A stretch of DNA of 64,000 bases. Source: Lineus longissimus (lineage: Eukaryota; Nemertea; Pilidiophora; Heteronemertea; Lineidae). A model generated the notes under the pieces. The model worked only from the letters and a program-made list of their open reading frames with translations. It did not search any database and was not told the DNA's origin. The position numbers and the translations under genes were made by a program. Of the stretch, positions 9,806-23,135 are shown piece by piece (the first letter of the stretch is position 1; each line of letters opens with the position of its first letter). Location of the stretch: NCBI RefSeq assembly GCF_910592395.1, contig NC_088321.1:14818001-14882000 (forward strand), given 5' to 3'.

Positions 9806-12229
9806 TTTGAGTTCAATTGCTTTTTAAAAACAAGCAAAAAACTTTTTTCCAAATATTTATATAGCAATATCTTCAGCAGTCTGTAAAACTCCAGTGTCCA
9901 CGGAAAAGATCAATAACAACAGTGAAAATCAATCTTGTCTTGATTGATGCATCACTTGGCTTGCCTTTGGGATCGTTGCTATTGTACATTACATCACATT
10001 GCCAGTCTGAAAATAGAACAAAAGATGAACAATGCTGATATATATTCCAAAGTGGCCATCATCGATAGTCCATGGTACCTTTCTGTTACAACCTTCAGAA
10101 TCAGATGCATGCTCTGACTGTGGTATATTTTTGAAAACAGTGTACAAAGTTTAGACTTATACTTAGGCCTAACAGAATAAACGTGAGATTTTTTAGGTCT
10201 CAAGTACTTTCAGTCACTTGGCAATCTTAAGCACCACGCCAATGAGTGGTTTTTGTTGCTGCAATAAATATGCAATGCCCTGTGTCTGAACTGAAATAAC
10301 TTCATGAACTTATCTAATACTTGATAATACTGTACATTATATAACATGAATTATGAACTTCGTTGGGTTGGGTCTGATATTTTGTTGTGCTTGAGGCTTG
10401 TATTTGTAAAGGATTTGCGAGGATTAGCTGTGTTCTTCGTTGGGTTAGGCCTTTAAAGTAACATAGTAGTTGGTCACAAACTATATTATGTATGCCAGTA
10501 TGATGTACATCATGTACATGCCTACATACATTACTGGATTACAATACATTGCCATTGTACACCACGATTTCAAAGGAAGTTTTTCATCCAAAAACGGCCA
10601 TGAAAAGTTGCCAGATGAAGTTTTATATGTGACAAATATACATGTTTACATAAGAATGAAGCATATATACCAACTGCCCTAAAACTTACCGAGAAAAATA
10701 CAAATTACTACACAAAATCTAAAAAATTCTGAAAGTGCTGCCACCTATCGAAATGAATACTCACTGTAGATTTTCCCCAGAATTCCCCGCTGTCAGTGAG
10801 CATTTCCGGTAATTTTCTTGAGAATTTTTTGAGAAAACTTCACATATTTTAGCCAATAATGGTTGAATTCGGCGATCCAAACAGTCCCTACAGAGAGGGA
10901 ATAGATAATTCAATATTTATACTCCCTGGTATAATAATAGTTTCTTTAGTAGGTAAGTAAAAGAAGTGTTTTTGGACGCCGGCAGTTGACAAAAAAATCC
11001 ACTGTACATTTTGTACACGAATTTGTAGTGTATTTTACCTGTGGTAAGTTAACCTCTGCATTGCAATGTAATGTCAATGTGAAGAGCTTTTATTGATATG
11101 CGGGATCTTGCCACAATCTTAATCTGTTGACAATGCGAACAGATATATTTCATATATATTTCATCTCATGCCGTCCATACGAAGCTTCGGTCACGGATAT
11201 ATGACGATGCCAATAGCCCTAAGGGCGCTTGTACTTGTAGGCCTATAGTTTGTGCGTAAATGACATGACCTCTAATGCATAACTCTTTCAAAGAAAACAC
11301 TGCCTAGGGCTCAACTGCAAATCAAGTAGGTTGAGCGTAATGCAGTGTTTTCTTCGAAGGAGATGCAACAACATCACTCATCAGGCAAAGCACTGGTACC
11401 CTCTTGATTTAGTTGTGTATAATAAGAGAAATATTGATTATAATGTAACAATTAGGTTCATCATGAACACCTTGAGTGTACAAGTGTACTACCGTGTTAC
11501 TATAAACTGAAGCAGTGACGGCTGTCATAAATTCATGCGAGTCTTCCTTTTAATGAATTACATTTAATCAATACTAAGTACACATGAACAGATGTTCAGC
11601 CCAGATCCACATTTTTGATCAACCCAGGGACGTCGTTCTCACTTGGATTCTCTCATTTTCATCCATATTGTGGATCATATTTCCTGTCCAGGAGTCATAT
11701 CAGTATCCTTTTGAGTGGTTTTGAAAAAGATGTGGTCTAAAATGTTGATAATCTGTTATCTGGCCTCCAGTTTATTGACTTGTGCTGAGATATTGTACGG
11801 TAGGCCTAGACTTGCAGGTGCTACTGTCTCATACCGCCACATGGCACGCATGATAGCTCAACAGTTGGTGTTAGTAATTGCTGTAGTAAATGCATTGGCA
11901 GCTTGATTTTGCCACATGTACACATGCTGTACATGATCTTTGTTGTCGTCTGCACAGCTTGAAGCCTTAAGACAGATCCCTTATCATTCCCTCCTTGAGT
12001 ACCATAGGCAAAGGTTCTCATAGTGCATCAGCCTATGCATTTTATGGTACTGTGAGACTTTAGGGAGGTTGAGATCAGGGACCTATCACAGATAGAAATG
12101 TATACAACAGTATTAGTAAAACTAATAGTCCTTTTTTCTATGGAGTTTTATGCATATAAGACTCCAGAAACAATGTAGTTTAAAAAGTGTTTCTTGTCTT
12201 TTCCTTGACCTCCACTCGATCTCCCTCAG
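9806..12229. other. Divergent intergenic region, DIPK2-like to small membrane-protein gene
   Basis: No exon recognised. It should hold both promoters and 5' UTRs, since the genes on either side point away from each other. One 90-bp foldback lies at 11277-11366. The phrase TTCGTTGGGTTgGGTC/aGGCC occurs twice (about 10357 and 10436). The remainder is AT-rich and unremarkable. Confidence 0.5.
11277..11366. mobile_element. 90-bp foldback MITE
   Basis: The left arm, containing CAAAGAAAACACTGC and ending GCTCAAC, pairs with a right arm starting GTTGAGC and containing GCAGTGTTTTCTTCG. The arms are about 38 bp and separated by about 15 bp. The ends read GCAT and ATGC. It has no coding capacity. Confidence 0.65.
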
Positions 12230-12236
12230 CACCACC

Positions 12237-14249
12237 ATGGAGGAAATAAAGAAACTAGCCAATCAGTTTGGCCTCAATTTCAGTAATGAGTCTGGCCTGT
12301 TCTCGGACACGAAGCCAGGAGGAAAGAAGACATTTCCGAGTTTATGGCTTTTCTTTACATGTATCATGATTCCTGCTTTGATAATAGGTACGTTTAAAAA
12401 GGTTTCGGGCAATTTTTGAGGAAATTATTTACTAAATTTCGCGGTAAAATAACCACTGGGTCACTCAGTAGTGCTTACGAAGAGGCAACAAAAAAACAGT
12501 GTCATTTTCTTGTGAAATAGACTGTTGTGACGGCCATCAGATAAATGAGATATTTTGAAACAAGATAACTGATCTAACATATGTTGTCCCTCTCAAACAT
12601 TTCGTCAAAAATCAATAATTTTCAATATCCTGCACAATCCTACACCAGCATCTGGACAATATTCATCCAATGGAGCTCTTTGTCGACGGAAATATGGATT
12701 TTTCTGACCCTAGTAATGCGATGGTCCCTTTAAGTTTGATGTATACCACGATATCTAAATACCACATCATTGGTCCAATCTCCACCTGCTGCTTTCAGAT
12801 TCAAATCCTTTGATAAGATTGTCCACCTGAACCCTCTACTTTGACAAATGGACTGTTCCTGATTGTTTCCATTTCAATATCACTTCAACTTCTTGGAAAG
12901 TCTATTCTGAAAATTAAGGGTAAATTTGACGAGAACCCACACCCTGGCTCCGGAAATATCCCCATTTTACAAGACACCAGTCAGACTGGGAATGTTGTGA
13001 AACTTTGTCATTTTTAGACTGAAACGTGTTGATGGTGGACTCGCATGTGGATAGCTAACTAATGTTACATTTTCATTAGCAGAAAAAGGACCAAAATTAC
13101 ATTACAGAAAAACTCGAAATCAGCCAAAATTTGATAATTTAAGGTTCCGAAAAAAACCTACTGTGAGAAAATTTGCTTTTTGGAAGAACATTTCGTAAAA
13201 ATGGACCAGGATTTGGTTGATCATCTTATGAAGGCAGCGTCAGACATGGGGATGGCTCTCAACCCAACAGGTGGCAGCACTGAAGGGTCGGAGGTCAGCA
13301 CGGAGTACGAGGGTATAATGCAGACCTTGAACGAGTTGGTGGCACGTCAAAAGCGTTGGATTGCGGGGTGGCACTATTTGAGTTATTTGTACGGAGCATT
13401 GCCGATCGCTTTGCTTGGTAGGTTTGATCTTAAACGGTGTTCGTTAAAAATTTGAAATTTGTATTTGAATTTGAAAATTTCCAATTAACTTTAAGCGTTA
13501 CCTTTGTGTAGACATATACAAATTCTATGGATACCATGTTTGAACCAATTCGTCTGCATGATAACTGCACTACGGCATTGTGTATAACTGCATTTCTATT
13601 TTCCTGGACCACCAGTGACTACGAATTGCGAACTCCTTTCAGTGCACACCTCTTTCTTGGGGACGTCCCTGTCTGTGGGGAGGGGGCATTTCTTCCCTTG
13701 TCTGGGCAGGGGGGGGGCACTACCATTTCAGATAATTTCATGCCGGTGCCTTGCTGGAGGACCCCTCTCCTTGAGCATTTCTCCTCCTGAGGCAAAGTTC
13801 AGTCATCAGGTTTTTCCTGGACTGTCTCAAGTGAAAACTTCACTTGTTTGTCTTGAAGACAATTCTTCATTTGGTGCAACTCTTTGTCGGGGTAATATCT
13901 GTATGGAGGGGGAGAGGGTGAGAGGTCAATTTGGTGGCACCTTCTAAATTTTAGTTACTTTTCAGAAAAAAGGATGTAGCAAATGCATCTGATGAAAATC
14001 TAAGTGTTTTTAAAAGGAAACAACTCTAATCATATTCATCTTTATTACTTTCAGTATTTGTCTGTTGCAGGAAATATAAAAGTGTTTATTTTTGCTCATA
14101 TATTTCTTTCTTTGTATCTTTCAGGATTCTTTGTATACAAATTAGTCAGAAGTTTACGAGATAAAGAACGAGCCAAAGAAGAGAAGAAGAAATTAAAGCA
14201 GCAACGTAAAGAAAAAGAAAGTATGAAGAAGAAAGTGAAAACAAAATAA
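12237..14249 (+). CDS. Small single-pass membrane protein with basic coiled-coil tail
   Basis: The distal first coding exon 12237-12387 opens with a consensus start context (CACCACCATGG). Its 50 residues end in the hydrophobic run SLWLFFTCIMIPALII and a GTACGT donor in phase 1. The common last exon 14125-14249 (TTTCAG acceptor, stop at 14247) gives FFVYKLVRSLRDKERAKEEK and a Lys/Glu/Gln-rich tail ending VKTK. Spliced 1 to 3, the product is 91 residues: a short acidic/polar N-terminus, one membrane helix spanning the junction, and a charged cytosolic coiled coil. The exon at 13201-13417 has the same phase and can replace exon 1 (see its own entry) or be included with it. I do not recognise the family. 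The layout resembles small integral membrane proteins such as SMIM15, but no clear sequence match is claimed. AATAAA overlaps the stop codon but is probably too early to be used. Confidence 0.65.
13201..13417 (+). CDS. Candidate alternative first exon (or cassette exon) of the small membrane-protein gene
   Basis: ATG at 13201 opens 72 codons (MDQDLVDHLMKAASDMGMAL at the start), ending GALPIALL before a GTAGGT donor in phase 1. That is the same phase as the 12237-12387 exon, and both exons end in a Pro-Ala-Leu-type half-helix (IPALII / LPIALL) before the shared Gly. Joined to 14125-14249 it gives a 113-residue single-pass protein. Alternatively, the weak acceptor TTTTTGGAAG at 13186 would let it act as a symmetric cassette exon in frame with exon 1, giving a two-helix protein. 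Sequence alone does not decide between these. Confidence 0.55.
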
Positions 14250-14539
14250 AAATGGTGCAATTCAATCAAAAACTCTTCCCTCTCTATCCACAGAGAGTGG
14301 ACTCTTCCATAAGATATCATTCATTTATTATAAAATGAGACATTCCATTATGAGGAAAAGGGGTGGATGTGTAACCGATGCGGTTTTGAATACTGATGAG
14401 ATTGGTCGCAGGTTGCAAAGATTATGAAATGAGGCTTTCATCGAAGACGGAATCAAGGACAGATGGACAGACAGTCAAGAAGTTGGTGTAGTTTGTGACA
14501 TGGACTGATTACAGCTTTGGTAACAGAAGCTGGACAGTT

Positions 14540-14870
14540 TTGTATGGACTGAACGGACGGACACATGCATCACAGACGGACATTCTCGTCTCTCGTTAGT
14601 GTTTTGGACTGGTGAAGATCACTCCAGTGTGGTGTGGATGGCCTGTATCTATTTGAAAGACGACTGTCCCTCTGTGTATTGACTTTCGACAGTCAAGTCT
14701 TATCTGGACTGAACAGGTGGACACATGTGTTACAGACAGACATTCTTCTCTCCTAAATCTAGATCACCTCGGTGTGGAATGTATGGCCGTATGTGTTTGA
14801 AGGTCGACTGTCTCTCTATCCATTCAACAGTCGTGTCCGGATTGCTGAACGGACGGACACATGTTTGGAG
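14540..14870. repeat. Degenerate long tandem repeat (about 130-160 bp)
   Basis: The phrase TGGACTGAACGGACGGACAC, followed by a GACATTCT word and then ACGACTGTCCCTCT / TCGACTGTCTCTCT, recurs at about 14543, 14705 and 14837. Copies differ at many sites. Confidence 0.5.
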
Positions 14871-16584
14871 GACGCAGACGCAGTCAATCTGTCTGTTACA
14901 TCTCAAGTTTGCTGCAAGTTTCAGTGTGGCAAAAAACTTGGCAGGTTGCTTTGCCAGGACTGGTACTCGGACGTCTTGATTGGAGATTCTATAAGTGGAA
15001 GCTGCTGTAGTGTAATGCTTCATATTGGTCATCAATTATCGATGATGTTGCATGTGGTGGACTGCAGTGGGCTGCTGTTTCTGTACAATGAGACTGCATG
15101 TTTAAAACTTTAACATTTTACAAAGTCGCTGACTCATTAATCGTTCAATTTTTTCGCAGCTCATCTTTGTGAGCTTGAGGAGGGGGAGTACAAGTTGCAC
15201 GTTGATTCTGCATAATGTCCTGCTTCTTGTTACCATCTTCGTTGAGATGTTGTAAGATATTTTATTCTGCCGACAAATTTCATGCTCCCTCCTCATGATA
15301 GCGGTGAAATTCCATCAGAATGATAAAACTTACTCAATGTCAAAACATTTTAATTGTCATTTTATAAACCCGTGTTCCACATATCATTTTAAGCAGGGCA
15401 GCCAGTCTCTGCAAGATCCTTTTTCCACTAATAGACCATTGATATCAAAGCATTTTCGTGACCCTTAAATTAGGAATTGTAGCCCCTCTTTCAGAAATAC
15501 TGTCGTGCTTTTCTGACTCGTCGGGCCGCCCTTCTAAAATGCCTTGTAGTGAACACTGAAATGAATGATTGTCAAATTTTAAAAGATGTATAATTTATTT
15601 TATTGATAGACGACGCAACCTCTTTCCTAGGTCCTTATCGTTGATGTTGCCCTGGGAATGAGGTTGGTGTTCCTACTGTATAAGGTCCACCGATGATTCT
15701 AGATTTTAGATATTGCCAAGTCGATGAATATCAAATGTTTTATGAATTATGAAATTATTTTTAGTTTCCTGTGTGTGTGTGTGTGTTAGTCTTCGGTAAA
15801 GCTGCTCTTTCAGACTTTCTGTAAAAAAATAAGAAAAGGTGCCCGTCACTTGGGAAGGCCTATGAATTCATTTTCATTGCTGAGACCTGTGATTTTTATC
15901 ACTGCAATGTGCAACAAAAACATCTCTCGTCTTCGGGTAAAACCAGTATTCGTTGGGTTTGACATCATTGATTAATGATGGTGCCACATTATTTTATCAA
16001 ACGTGGTGCCGTGATTTTGAAAGCATTTATAATTTGTTATTATTTCAATGAGATTTTATTGCCATTTCATCTCAGAGTGACATATTTCTTCAGGATGCCC
16101 TGAGGGGAGGATGTAGGGCAGTAAACTCTTTAGGGTAGGGCTCATGCTGTTCATATGCATCCTTTGACTGGATTGGTTATTCCCGATCGACCAATGGTAT
16201 AGTGTCTTTCATATTGTTCTGGCCAAAGGTACTTCGTTAACTTGGGAATGTGACCACATTTACCCAGATAAAATGGTATTGCACAACACTAGATTACCCT
16301 TTGGGACTTACAAATGAGCTTTCACGATGTCAACCATAACACTGGCTGCCCAGGGATACGTAACATTACTATTTGTGACCACACTGTTTTAGTTTAGTGA
16401 GACGAGGTCAACCTCTGGCCAGATCTGTCTGAAAAACACTTTACGACAGACATGATTGGAAGTGCCCAAATACAACATTGGATGACACAGCTACATCACA
16501 CCTACATGTAGCTCACGGCTGGAAGACTCTGACGATGATACGTCTGCATGTGGGGTCTGAAAACATGTGAGTAGCGGACAGTAT

Positions 16585-16752
16585 AGAGGCCCTTTCACCA
16601 GGCGGAGGAAGCCACTGCTGGCCACAACAAACAAGCAGCAAGCAAAAGACCGCATGAACACACATCGCATGTTCTTTTGGTTGTGCTTACCAGTATATTT
16701 AGGTTGGTTTTTGCTAGCAGTGACTACCTCCGCCTGGTGTAAAAGTGACTCT
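16585..16752. mobile_element. 168-bp MITE with about 40-bp inverted termini
   Basis: The left terminus AGAGGCCCTTTCACCAGGCG continues GAGGAAGCCACTGCTGGC. Its partner, the reverse complement of the right end, is AGAGTCACTTTTACACCAGG followed by CGGAGGTAGTCACTGCTAGC. No clear target-site duplication is visible. The 65-residue frame across it is an accident of the repeat. Confidence 0.65.
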
Positions 16753-17079
16753 CCTCATCCTTGATGTATTTTGCTATGTAATGCTAATTCATGGAGCTTT
16801 AAGGATATCTTTTTGGAGAGTGGTTTGACAATTTCAGCCCTTTTTAGCGACAACCACTTGCATGCCATGTATTTTCGAATCGACCAATCGCGGAGCATTT
16901 GGCGATGTGTGACATCAGGTTTTATGAGAATAGATAAATGTAAATGTTCTTTACTTTCGGCTTGGCCAATGAAAACCCTCCTTTTCCAGCTCCGTTCGTA
17001 TCCCTCTTATAGTGGGATGGGCCGGTGCGCGCGTGTAGCAGTGGCATCACTCCTAATGACCTAGGCTTGAGAAAAATTC

Positions 17080-17160
17080 CCTTTAGCTCATTCGGTTGTG
17101 CCAGAGGTCCTGGGGTCAGATTCCAGCAGGGCCTTGGTGTTTTTCCTCTGTGATGTTACA
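17080..17160 (+). mobile_element. tRNA-derived SINE fragment
   Basis: A decayed A-box-like TTAGCTCATTCGG is followed by a B-box-like GGGTCAGATTCC (17113-17124) and then GCCTTGGTGTTTTT. The same post-B-box phrase (GACCTTGGTGTTTTTTC) occurs in the copy at 45680-45790. Confidence 0.5.
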
Positions 17161-17595
17161 ACGGTAACAGCGGTAAAAGGATACCAATAATCCTCAGATG
17201 CTGGATGCGTCTTTGGGTATTCCTGGTAAATTAACCCTTTGTCAGGCTAGTCGGTGGTGGTTTTCCTCGGTTACTGGTGTCTCCTCTGCCTCCGGCATTT
17301 CCAGTAATTACTGTCAGGTAGCTTATAATATTGCACCGATTCTCAAAATAAATATACAGTACCACTTCTAGACCTGAGATTACTTGCCGGAATATTTGTC
17401 GACAAAGTTTTCTAGGGTTGAACGGCATTACTTTGGTTCCCTTCTTGCCTCATTTTATCTGCCACAAGAGAGCCTGTTTGCCTGTTGTGGCCCGTAACCT
17501 AGGTAACCAGCATATCTATTTTGATGAACCTGTGTGTATTATGTCCTCGTAGTCAGAACATTCTATTTTTGTAAACCCCAGTGTCTGGTACAGTA

Positions 17596-17765
17596 CTGTT
17601 AACCTGGAAATATTCACAGCAATTTAAGATTGCCGTTTTCTGTACGTACAACCTGGTATCAGTGCTTTCAATGAGATTTTCTTTTTTCGCAGCCATGTAT
17701 TTTCTGATTATCTGTGAATGCGAAAAATACAAAAAAATCTCATGAGAATATTTCTGGGTTGACAG
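17596..17765. mobile_element. 170-bp MITE, CTGTTAACC family, copy 1
   Basis: The left end is CTGTTAACCTGGAAATATTC. The reverse complement of the right end is CTGTCAACCCAGAAATATTC. A second copy with the same termini lies in a talin intron at 44909-45075, inverted in internal order. Confidence 0.65.
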
Positions 17766-18111
17766 CATTATAGCAAAAAGAACATTTGAAATAAAATCCT
17801 GTATAAAAAATGATAACAATCTTTATTTTCATTAGGTCCGATTTGTTAATTACTTCAAACAATAACATACAAGCACATTTGCTATGACTGTAGGTGGTGA
17901 AAGAATGTGAACGACATATGCTCCTGGTGGAGTCAGTGGGTTTTAGTAAGGCAAGTCATTACAAAAACTCGAGACGGAGAGTCTTTGATGAAAAGCCTTT
18001 CATCAACACACCAAGAAAATTGCTAAAATGCCGACTGGTATGACTGAAAATCACATACTTCATTGACGCTATTTAGCCACTCGAGGCCTATTATGCGTCT
18101 CAGATGCACGG

Positions 18112-18282
18112 GTGCAGCTCAATCAGACAACCTCCATTAAGGACAACCTCTCTATTAAGGACACTAGTTTTGGTCCCGAATTGGGTGTTTCCATTCAATT
18201 TGACATCTCTAATCAGGACACCTCTCTTTAAAGGACAGCACTTGTCAGTCCCGAGGGTGTCCTTAATAGAGAGGTTCTACTG
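18112..18282. mobile_element. pogo-like MITE, short form
   Basis: Contains CCTCTCTATTAAGGACACTA, TTTTGGTCCC and the right terminus AATAGAGAGGTTCTACTG. The left terminus is decayed. The same internal phrases occur at 19358 and 22407. It lies downstream of the DHFR stop, probably in the 3' UTR or just beyond it. Confidence 0.6.
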
Positions 18283-18632
18283 CATTTCCAATTGAATCAC
18301 AATTTGGGCACATCCACATACATGTATTCAAACTTTTGATGACAAATTTATATCGTCGCTATTTATCTACACACGTCATTTCACAATTCATTCTCCAGTG
18401 ACAATATCCAGCTGCCATTTTGTGAGGTAGCATGTTTAAGGCTGACATTTTTGAAAACTAGACAAATGCCCAGAGGGCTGATGAGGAATTTTTGAATTGA
18501 AGTCCACTCCAACAGTTTCATGTTCTCAATAATTCAGCATTTACACCATTGAGGTTGACCAACAGTTCATCTCGCTCGAGTGTGGGTTTGACCCTATGAC
18601 ATCAGGCACATCTGTACCTCTGTGTACCACTA

Positions 18633-20094
<1,462 letters not shown>

Positions 20095-20371
20095 TTTGCA
20101 AGGAATTTCCTGCCAATTTTTCAGAATAGGAAACCCGGAAATGAAGTTTGAAACTTGGCGCGATAGCCTCGGTGCCTTGGCGAGATTGCATACCTTAACT
20201 GTACAGGATATGCACGCGTAGTTGTTCGGCAGGACGAGGTATGGGAAAACCAGAAACAGGTGCCCGTCCCTAAAAGTTAACTAAATTTTGATTGGCTCTT
20301 CGAAAGGATCTTGCGCAATTTTGGCTAATCGCCGTCTGCGTTATGAATTTTTCCCGACAAAATTTTTCAAG
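20095..20371. promoter_or_regulatory. Bidirectional promoter between DHFR and the coiled-coil membrane-protein gene
   Basis: The 277 bp between the two start codons must hold both promoters. Visible motifs are an ETS-like CCCGGAAAT at 20134-20142, an E2F-like CTTGGCGCG at 20154-20162 and an inverted CCAAT box (GATTGGCT) near 20290. No TATA box is obvious. E2F control of DHFR at the G1/S transition is established in mammals; its use here is inferred. Confidence 0.6.
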
Positions 20372-22268
20372 ATGGCAGAAGGAGGAAAAGGTTTTCAGAA
20401 ATTTGTCTCTAAAAATCTGAATAAACTACCTTTCCGTTCAACAAACATGGCTTCAGGATCAGATAGTGATGATGAATATATGGCAGACGATTTGTACAAA
20501 GATTTTCTCGTGTCTGACATGTTTTCAGAGGAATATGATTTGTATTATGAACAAAGTGTAGAAAGAGTTGCAAAGCATTTTCATCCTGATTCACCTGAAC
20601 GTGCTGAAGAAGGTGAAAATGATGGTGATGTCGAATATGAATGTGAGAACGTGGTCGCCGACTGTCTTCCTACATCTGGAGACGCTGCAGCTGGGAAACC
20701 CGAACCGAATTTAGCTTCTGATCACAGTGGCAGTGCCAAATCGGGTATCCATGGTATCACTATCAGTATCAGTGCCTGTGGCGGTGCTGGACATGCTGGA
20801 GGTGGAGAAGACCACCTGGAACCACTACCAAGTCCTGCAAAAAATCCTCCAGCTCTCGTGCAGAGATCTCTCTCTGCTCCTTACCCGTCATCAATGTTGA
20901 GGCCGACTGGTGGTGCGGAGGGTGGTCCTGATTACGTCCAAGCACATTCTCGCTCTGAGGGATACATTCTACACAGACCACCAAACTTCCGAGCTGTAGC
21001 CCAGCATGATAAAATTGTCCTGCTTGCCAGAGAGTTAATGGAGTTGGGCAATGATATAAATAGGCAGTATGAAGAACGGATGCGTTCTATAGATGTCCAG
21101 AAATCATCTTATTTGGTATATTGGAGAAAGCTCACTGATTGTATTCAAACAGTAACAAATGCCATCGATGCTACACTAACCTGGGTTGAACACCACAGTA
21201 AGACGATGATGGAGGAAGTGAAAAACATGAAAGACAGGCAGAAGCAGGAAGGGGTTCTGCGAGGATTGGTTCTACTGACAGGTATGTGCTTGTCAATGTC
21301 TGTCTTAAAATGTATCTTATTTTCTTATGCATCTTGTTTTTTTATCTGAAATTTCATTACACAGTGAAACTTTTGTATCAAAGACACCCCAGGGACAGGA
21401 ATATGGTCTTTAAGGAAAAAGTGTCCTGATTGCAGAATGATAATGAAACACTTGAGCAAAAAATCAGTGTCTTTTCTAAAAATAAAGAGGGTGTGCGGTT
21501 AATGGATGGAATGTCTTGTCCATTGATGGAGGTTCCGTTGTATTGGGACTAACTTTCAAGGTGCAATTTCTTTTGCATGTACAAGTACTAGTATCCAGGA
21601 CAGACATTTGCTCTTCTTATCGCATTTTCTTTGTTCCAGATATCAGCCAGAGGGTTACTTCCATTGCTGTTATCCAGATGGCCTGCCAGTACCTAGATGC
21701 ACCAGATGAACCTTTCGAGGCCCAGAGAAACGCAGTCCGTATGTCGCTGGATGAAGTGGGAAGCGAAATCAACAATATTTCAGAACGAGTCAAAACAGCA
21801 AGTGATCTGCTGAGTCAGATCATCAAATTGTGCGACAGTGAAGAGAACCATTCCGAATTCCGTACAATAACGCGAGAGTTCGATAATGCAGTACGGGAGG
21901 CGAATGTTGCAATTCGCTCCTGTGATAAACGTCTTGAGAATGCGAGTGAGAATATCAGAAGTTTGTCGTTCAAAATAAATTCAATCCGGTGGGCCCACCG
22001 GGGGTTCCGCTTTGTAGGTTTTGGTCTCACTGCATATTATTTCTACGGGAAATACTGCGATGGGTCTATAAATAAGCCGACCGCACTTTTGGCAGGCGGA
22101 TGCAGCCTTATTGGGTGGTTGGCAATGTTTCCTACAAAAACCTATGAATATCATGAGCAGCTGAGTGAATTGCAGTATAAACAGGATGAGATGAGGCAAC
22201 ATTTAGAATCTCTCAGGGTAAAGCTTCACAGTGCCAAAGAGCACAAGAGAAGTGTCACAGAGCTTTAA
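20372..22268 (+). CDS. Unrecognised coiled-coil protein with two C-terminal membrane segments
   Basis: Two exons, 20372-21281 (GTATGT donor, phase 1) and 21640-22268, encode 512 residues. ATG 20372 (MAEGGKGFQKFVSKNLNKLP) is chosen because the upstream in-frame extension lacks another ATG; a second Met (MASGSDSDDEYM) lies 26 codons in. Residues 1-110 are acidic and disordered-looking. Residues 120-200 are Gly/Ser/Pro-rich. About 210-440 is helical and heptad-rich (ELMELGNDINRQYEERMRSI; NISERVKTASDLLSQIIKLC). Two hydrophobic segments follow (FVGFGLTAYYFYGKYC and PTALLAGGCSLIGWLAMFP), and the end is a further coiled coil (ELQYKQDEMRQHLESLRVKL). A role as a membrane-anchored tether or scaffold is only a guess from architecture. 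No family is recognised. It shares a promoter region with DHFR. The single intron carries a decayed pogo-like repeat (about 21361-21540). Confidence 0.8.
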
Positions 22269-22406
22269 GTGCCTTATGTTGGCATCCTCCCTCACCTGGC
22301 TTTTCAGAATGCTGAACATACAAAACTTCATCTCAACCTTAGCCTGAGATGATATCTGTCATATACCGAGAATAATTGCCACTATGCAATTATGATATGT
22401 TACATG

Positions 22407-22568
22407 CAGTGGAACGTCCCTTAGCGGACACCTCTCTATTAAAGACACTAGTTTTGGTCCCAAAGTGGTGGTTTCTATTCAAGTTTACCTCTCTTAGCGG
22501 AGGACACCTCTCTATTAAGGACAGCACTTGTCAGTCCTGAGAGTGCCCTCAATAGAGAGGTTCTAGTG
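22407..22568. mobile_element. 162-bp pogo-like MITE
   Basis: Starts CAGTGGAACGTCCCTTAGCG and ends AATAGAGAGGTTCTAGTG, followed by TA. The interior carries CTCTCTATTAAGGACAGCAC. This is the most complete short copy of the family in the window. It lies in the probable 3' UTR of the upstream gene. Confidence 0.7.
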
Positions 22569-23129
22569 TACAAGTATTCTTTATTCATGAAAATAAGTAA
22601 AACTTACATAGTTTAGTATATTTATATAGTTATATTGTCAACTGCCCATTCTTGTTTCTTTCTATCACTGGTCAGTCCCCTTTGCATTCATATCCTAAAT
22701 TGTACACAAACATTCTATATATCTGTTGCACCATTTGTGCAGGAATATTACATTTACTTCTGCGATGACCATCAATAGTTTGTGCTCTACATCTCTAACC
22801 AAATAGGCTATGCACTTACAACCTCTGGGGCCAGGTAACTATATGTTATTCCTCCCCTTTTATTTCAAATAGTACAAGCAGTCCGTTGCATTTCACATCA
22901 TCCCACAAGTGAGCATACCGTCCAGACTGCACTCCAAATGAACTGCTGTTTATGGATTTTGAGGAATTTTGCATGTCACTCTCATTTCTTATTTCAACAA
23001 ACCCACTTCAAATGAATCTTTATGTCCTGTCCTGCTGCCTTTATCCATTCAAAACTTCACTCCAGCCCGACCGCCAAGACCTTGGCATAAAAACTCTACC
23101 ACATGAAATGCTTCTAACACCTCGAGTCA

Positions 23130-23135
23130 AATAAA
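23130..23135 (+). other. Candidate poly(A) signal for the coiled-coil gene
   Basis: AATAAA about 860 bp after the stop at 22268. Using it would place the 22407 MITE inside the 3' UTR. Inferred only. Confidence 0.3.

Larger units (their letters stand above)
14250..18632. other. Convergent intergenic region, small membrane-protein gene to DHFR 3' end
   Basis: No coding exon found in 4.4 kb. It contains a degenerate tandem repeat (14540-14870), a (GT)n run near 15771-15786, a MITE at 16585-16752, a tRNA-like SINE near 17080-17160, a MITE at 17596-17765 and a pogo-like MITE at 18112-18282. Long 3' UTRs for both flanking genes are possible. ORFs here (for example 14772-15113) show no family features and overlap the repeats. 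Confidence 0.55.

Noticed and set aside
20288..20371. Upstream extension of the coiled-coil gene start
   Set aside because: The extension begins at a TTG and contains no ATG. The first ATG in frame is 20372, in good context.
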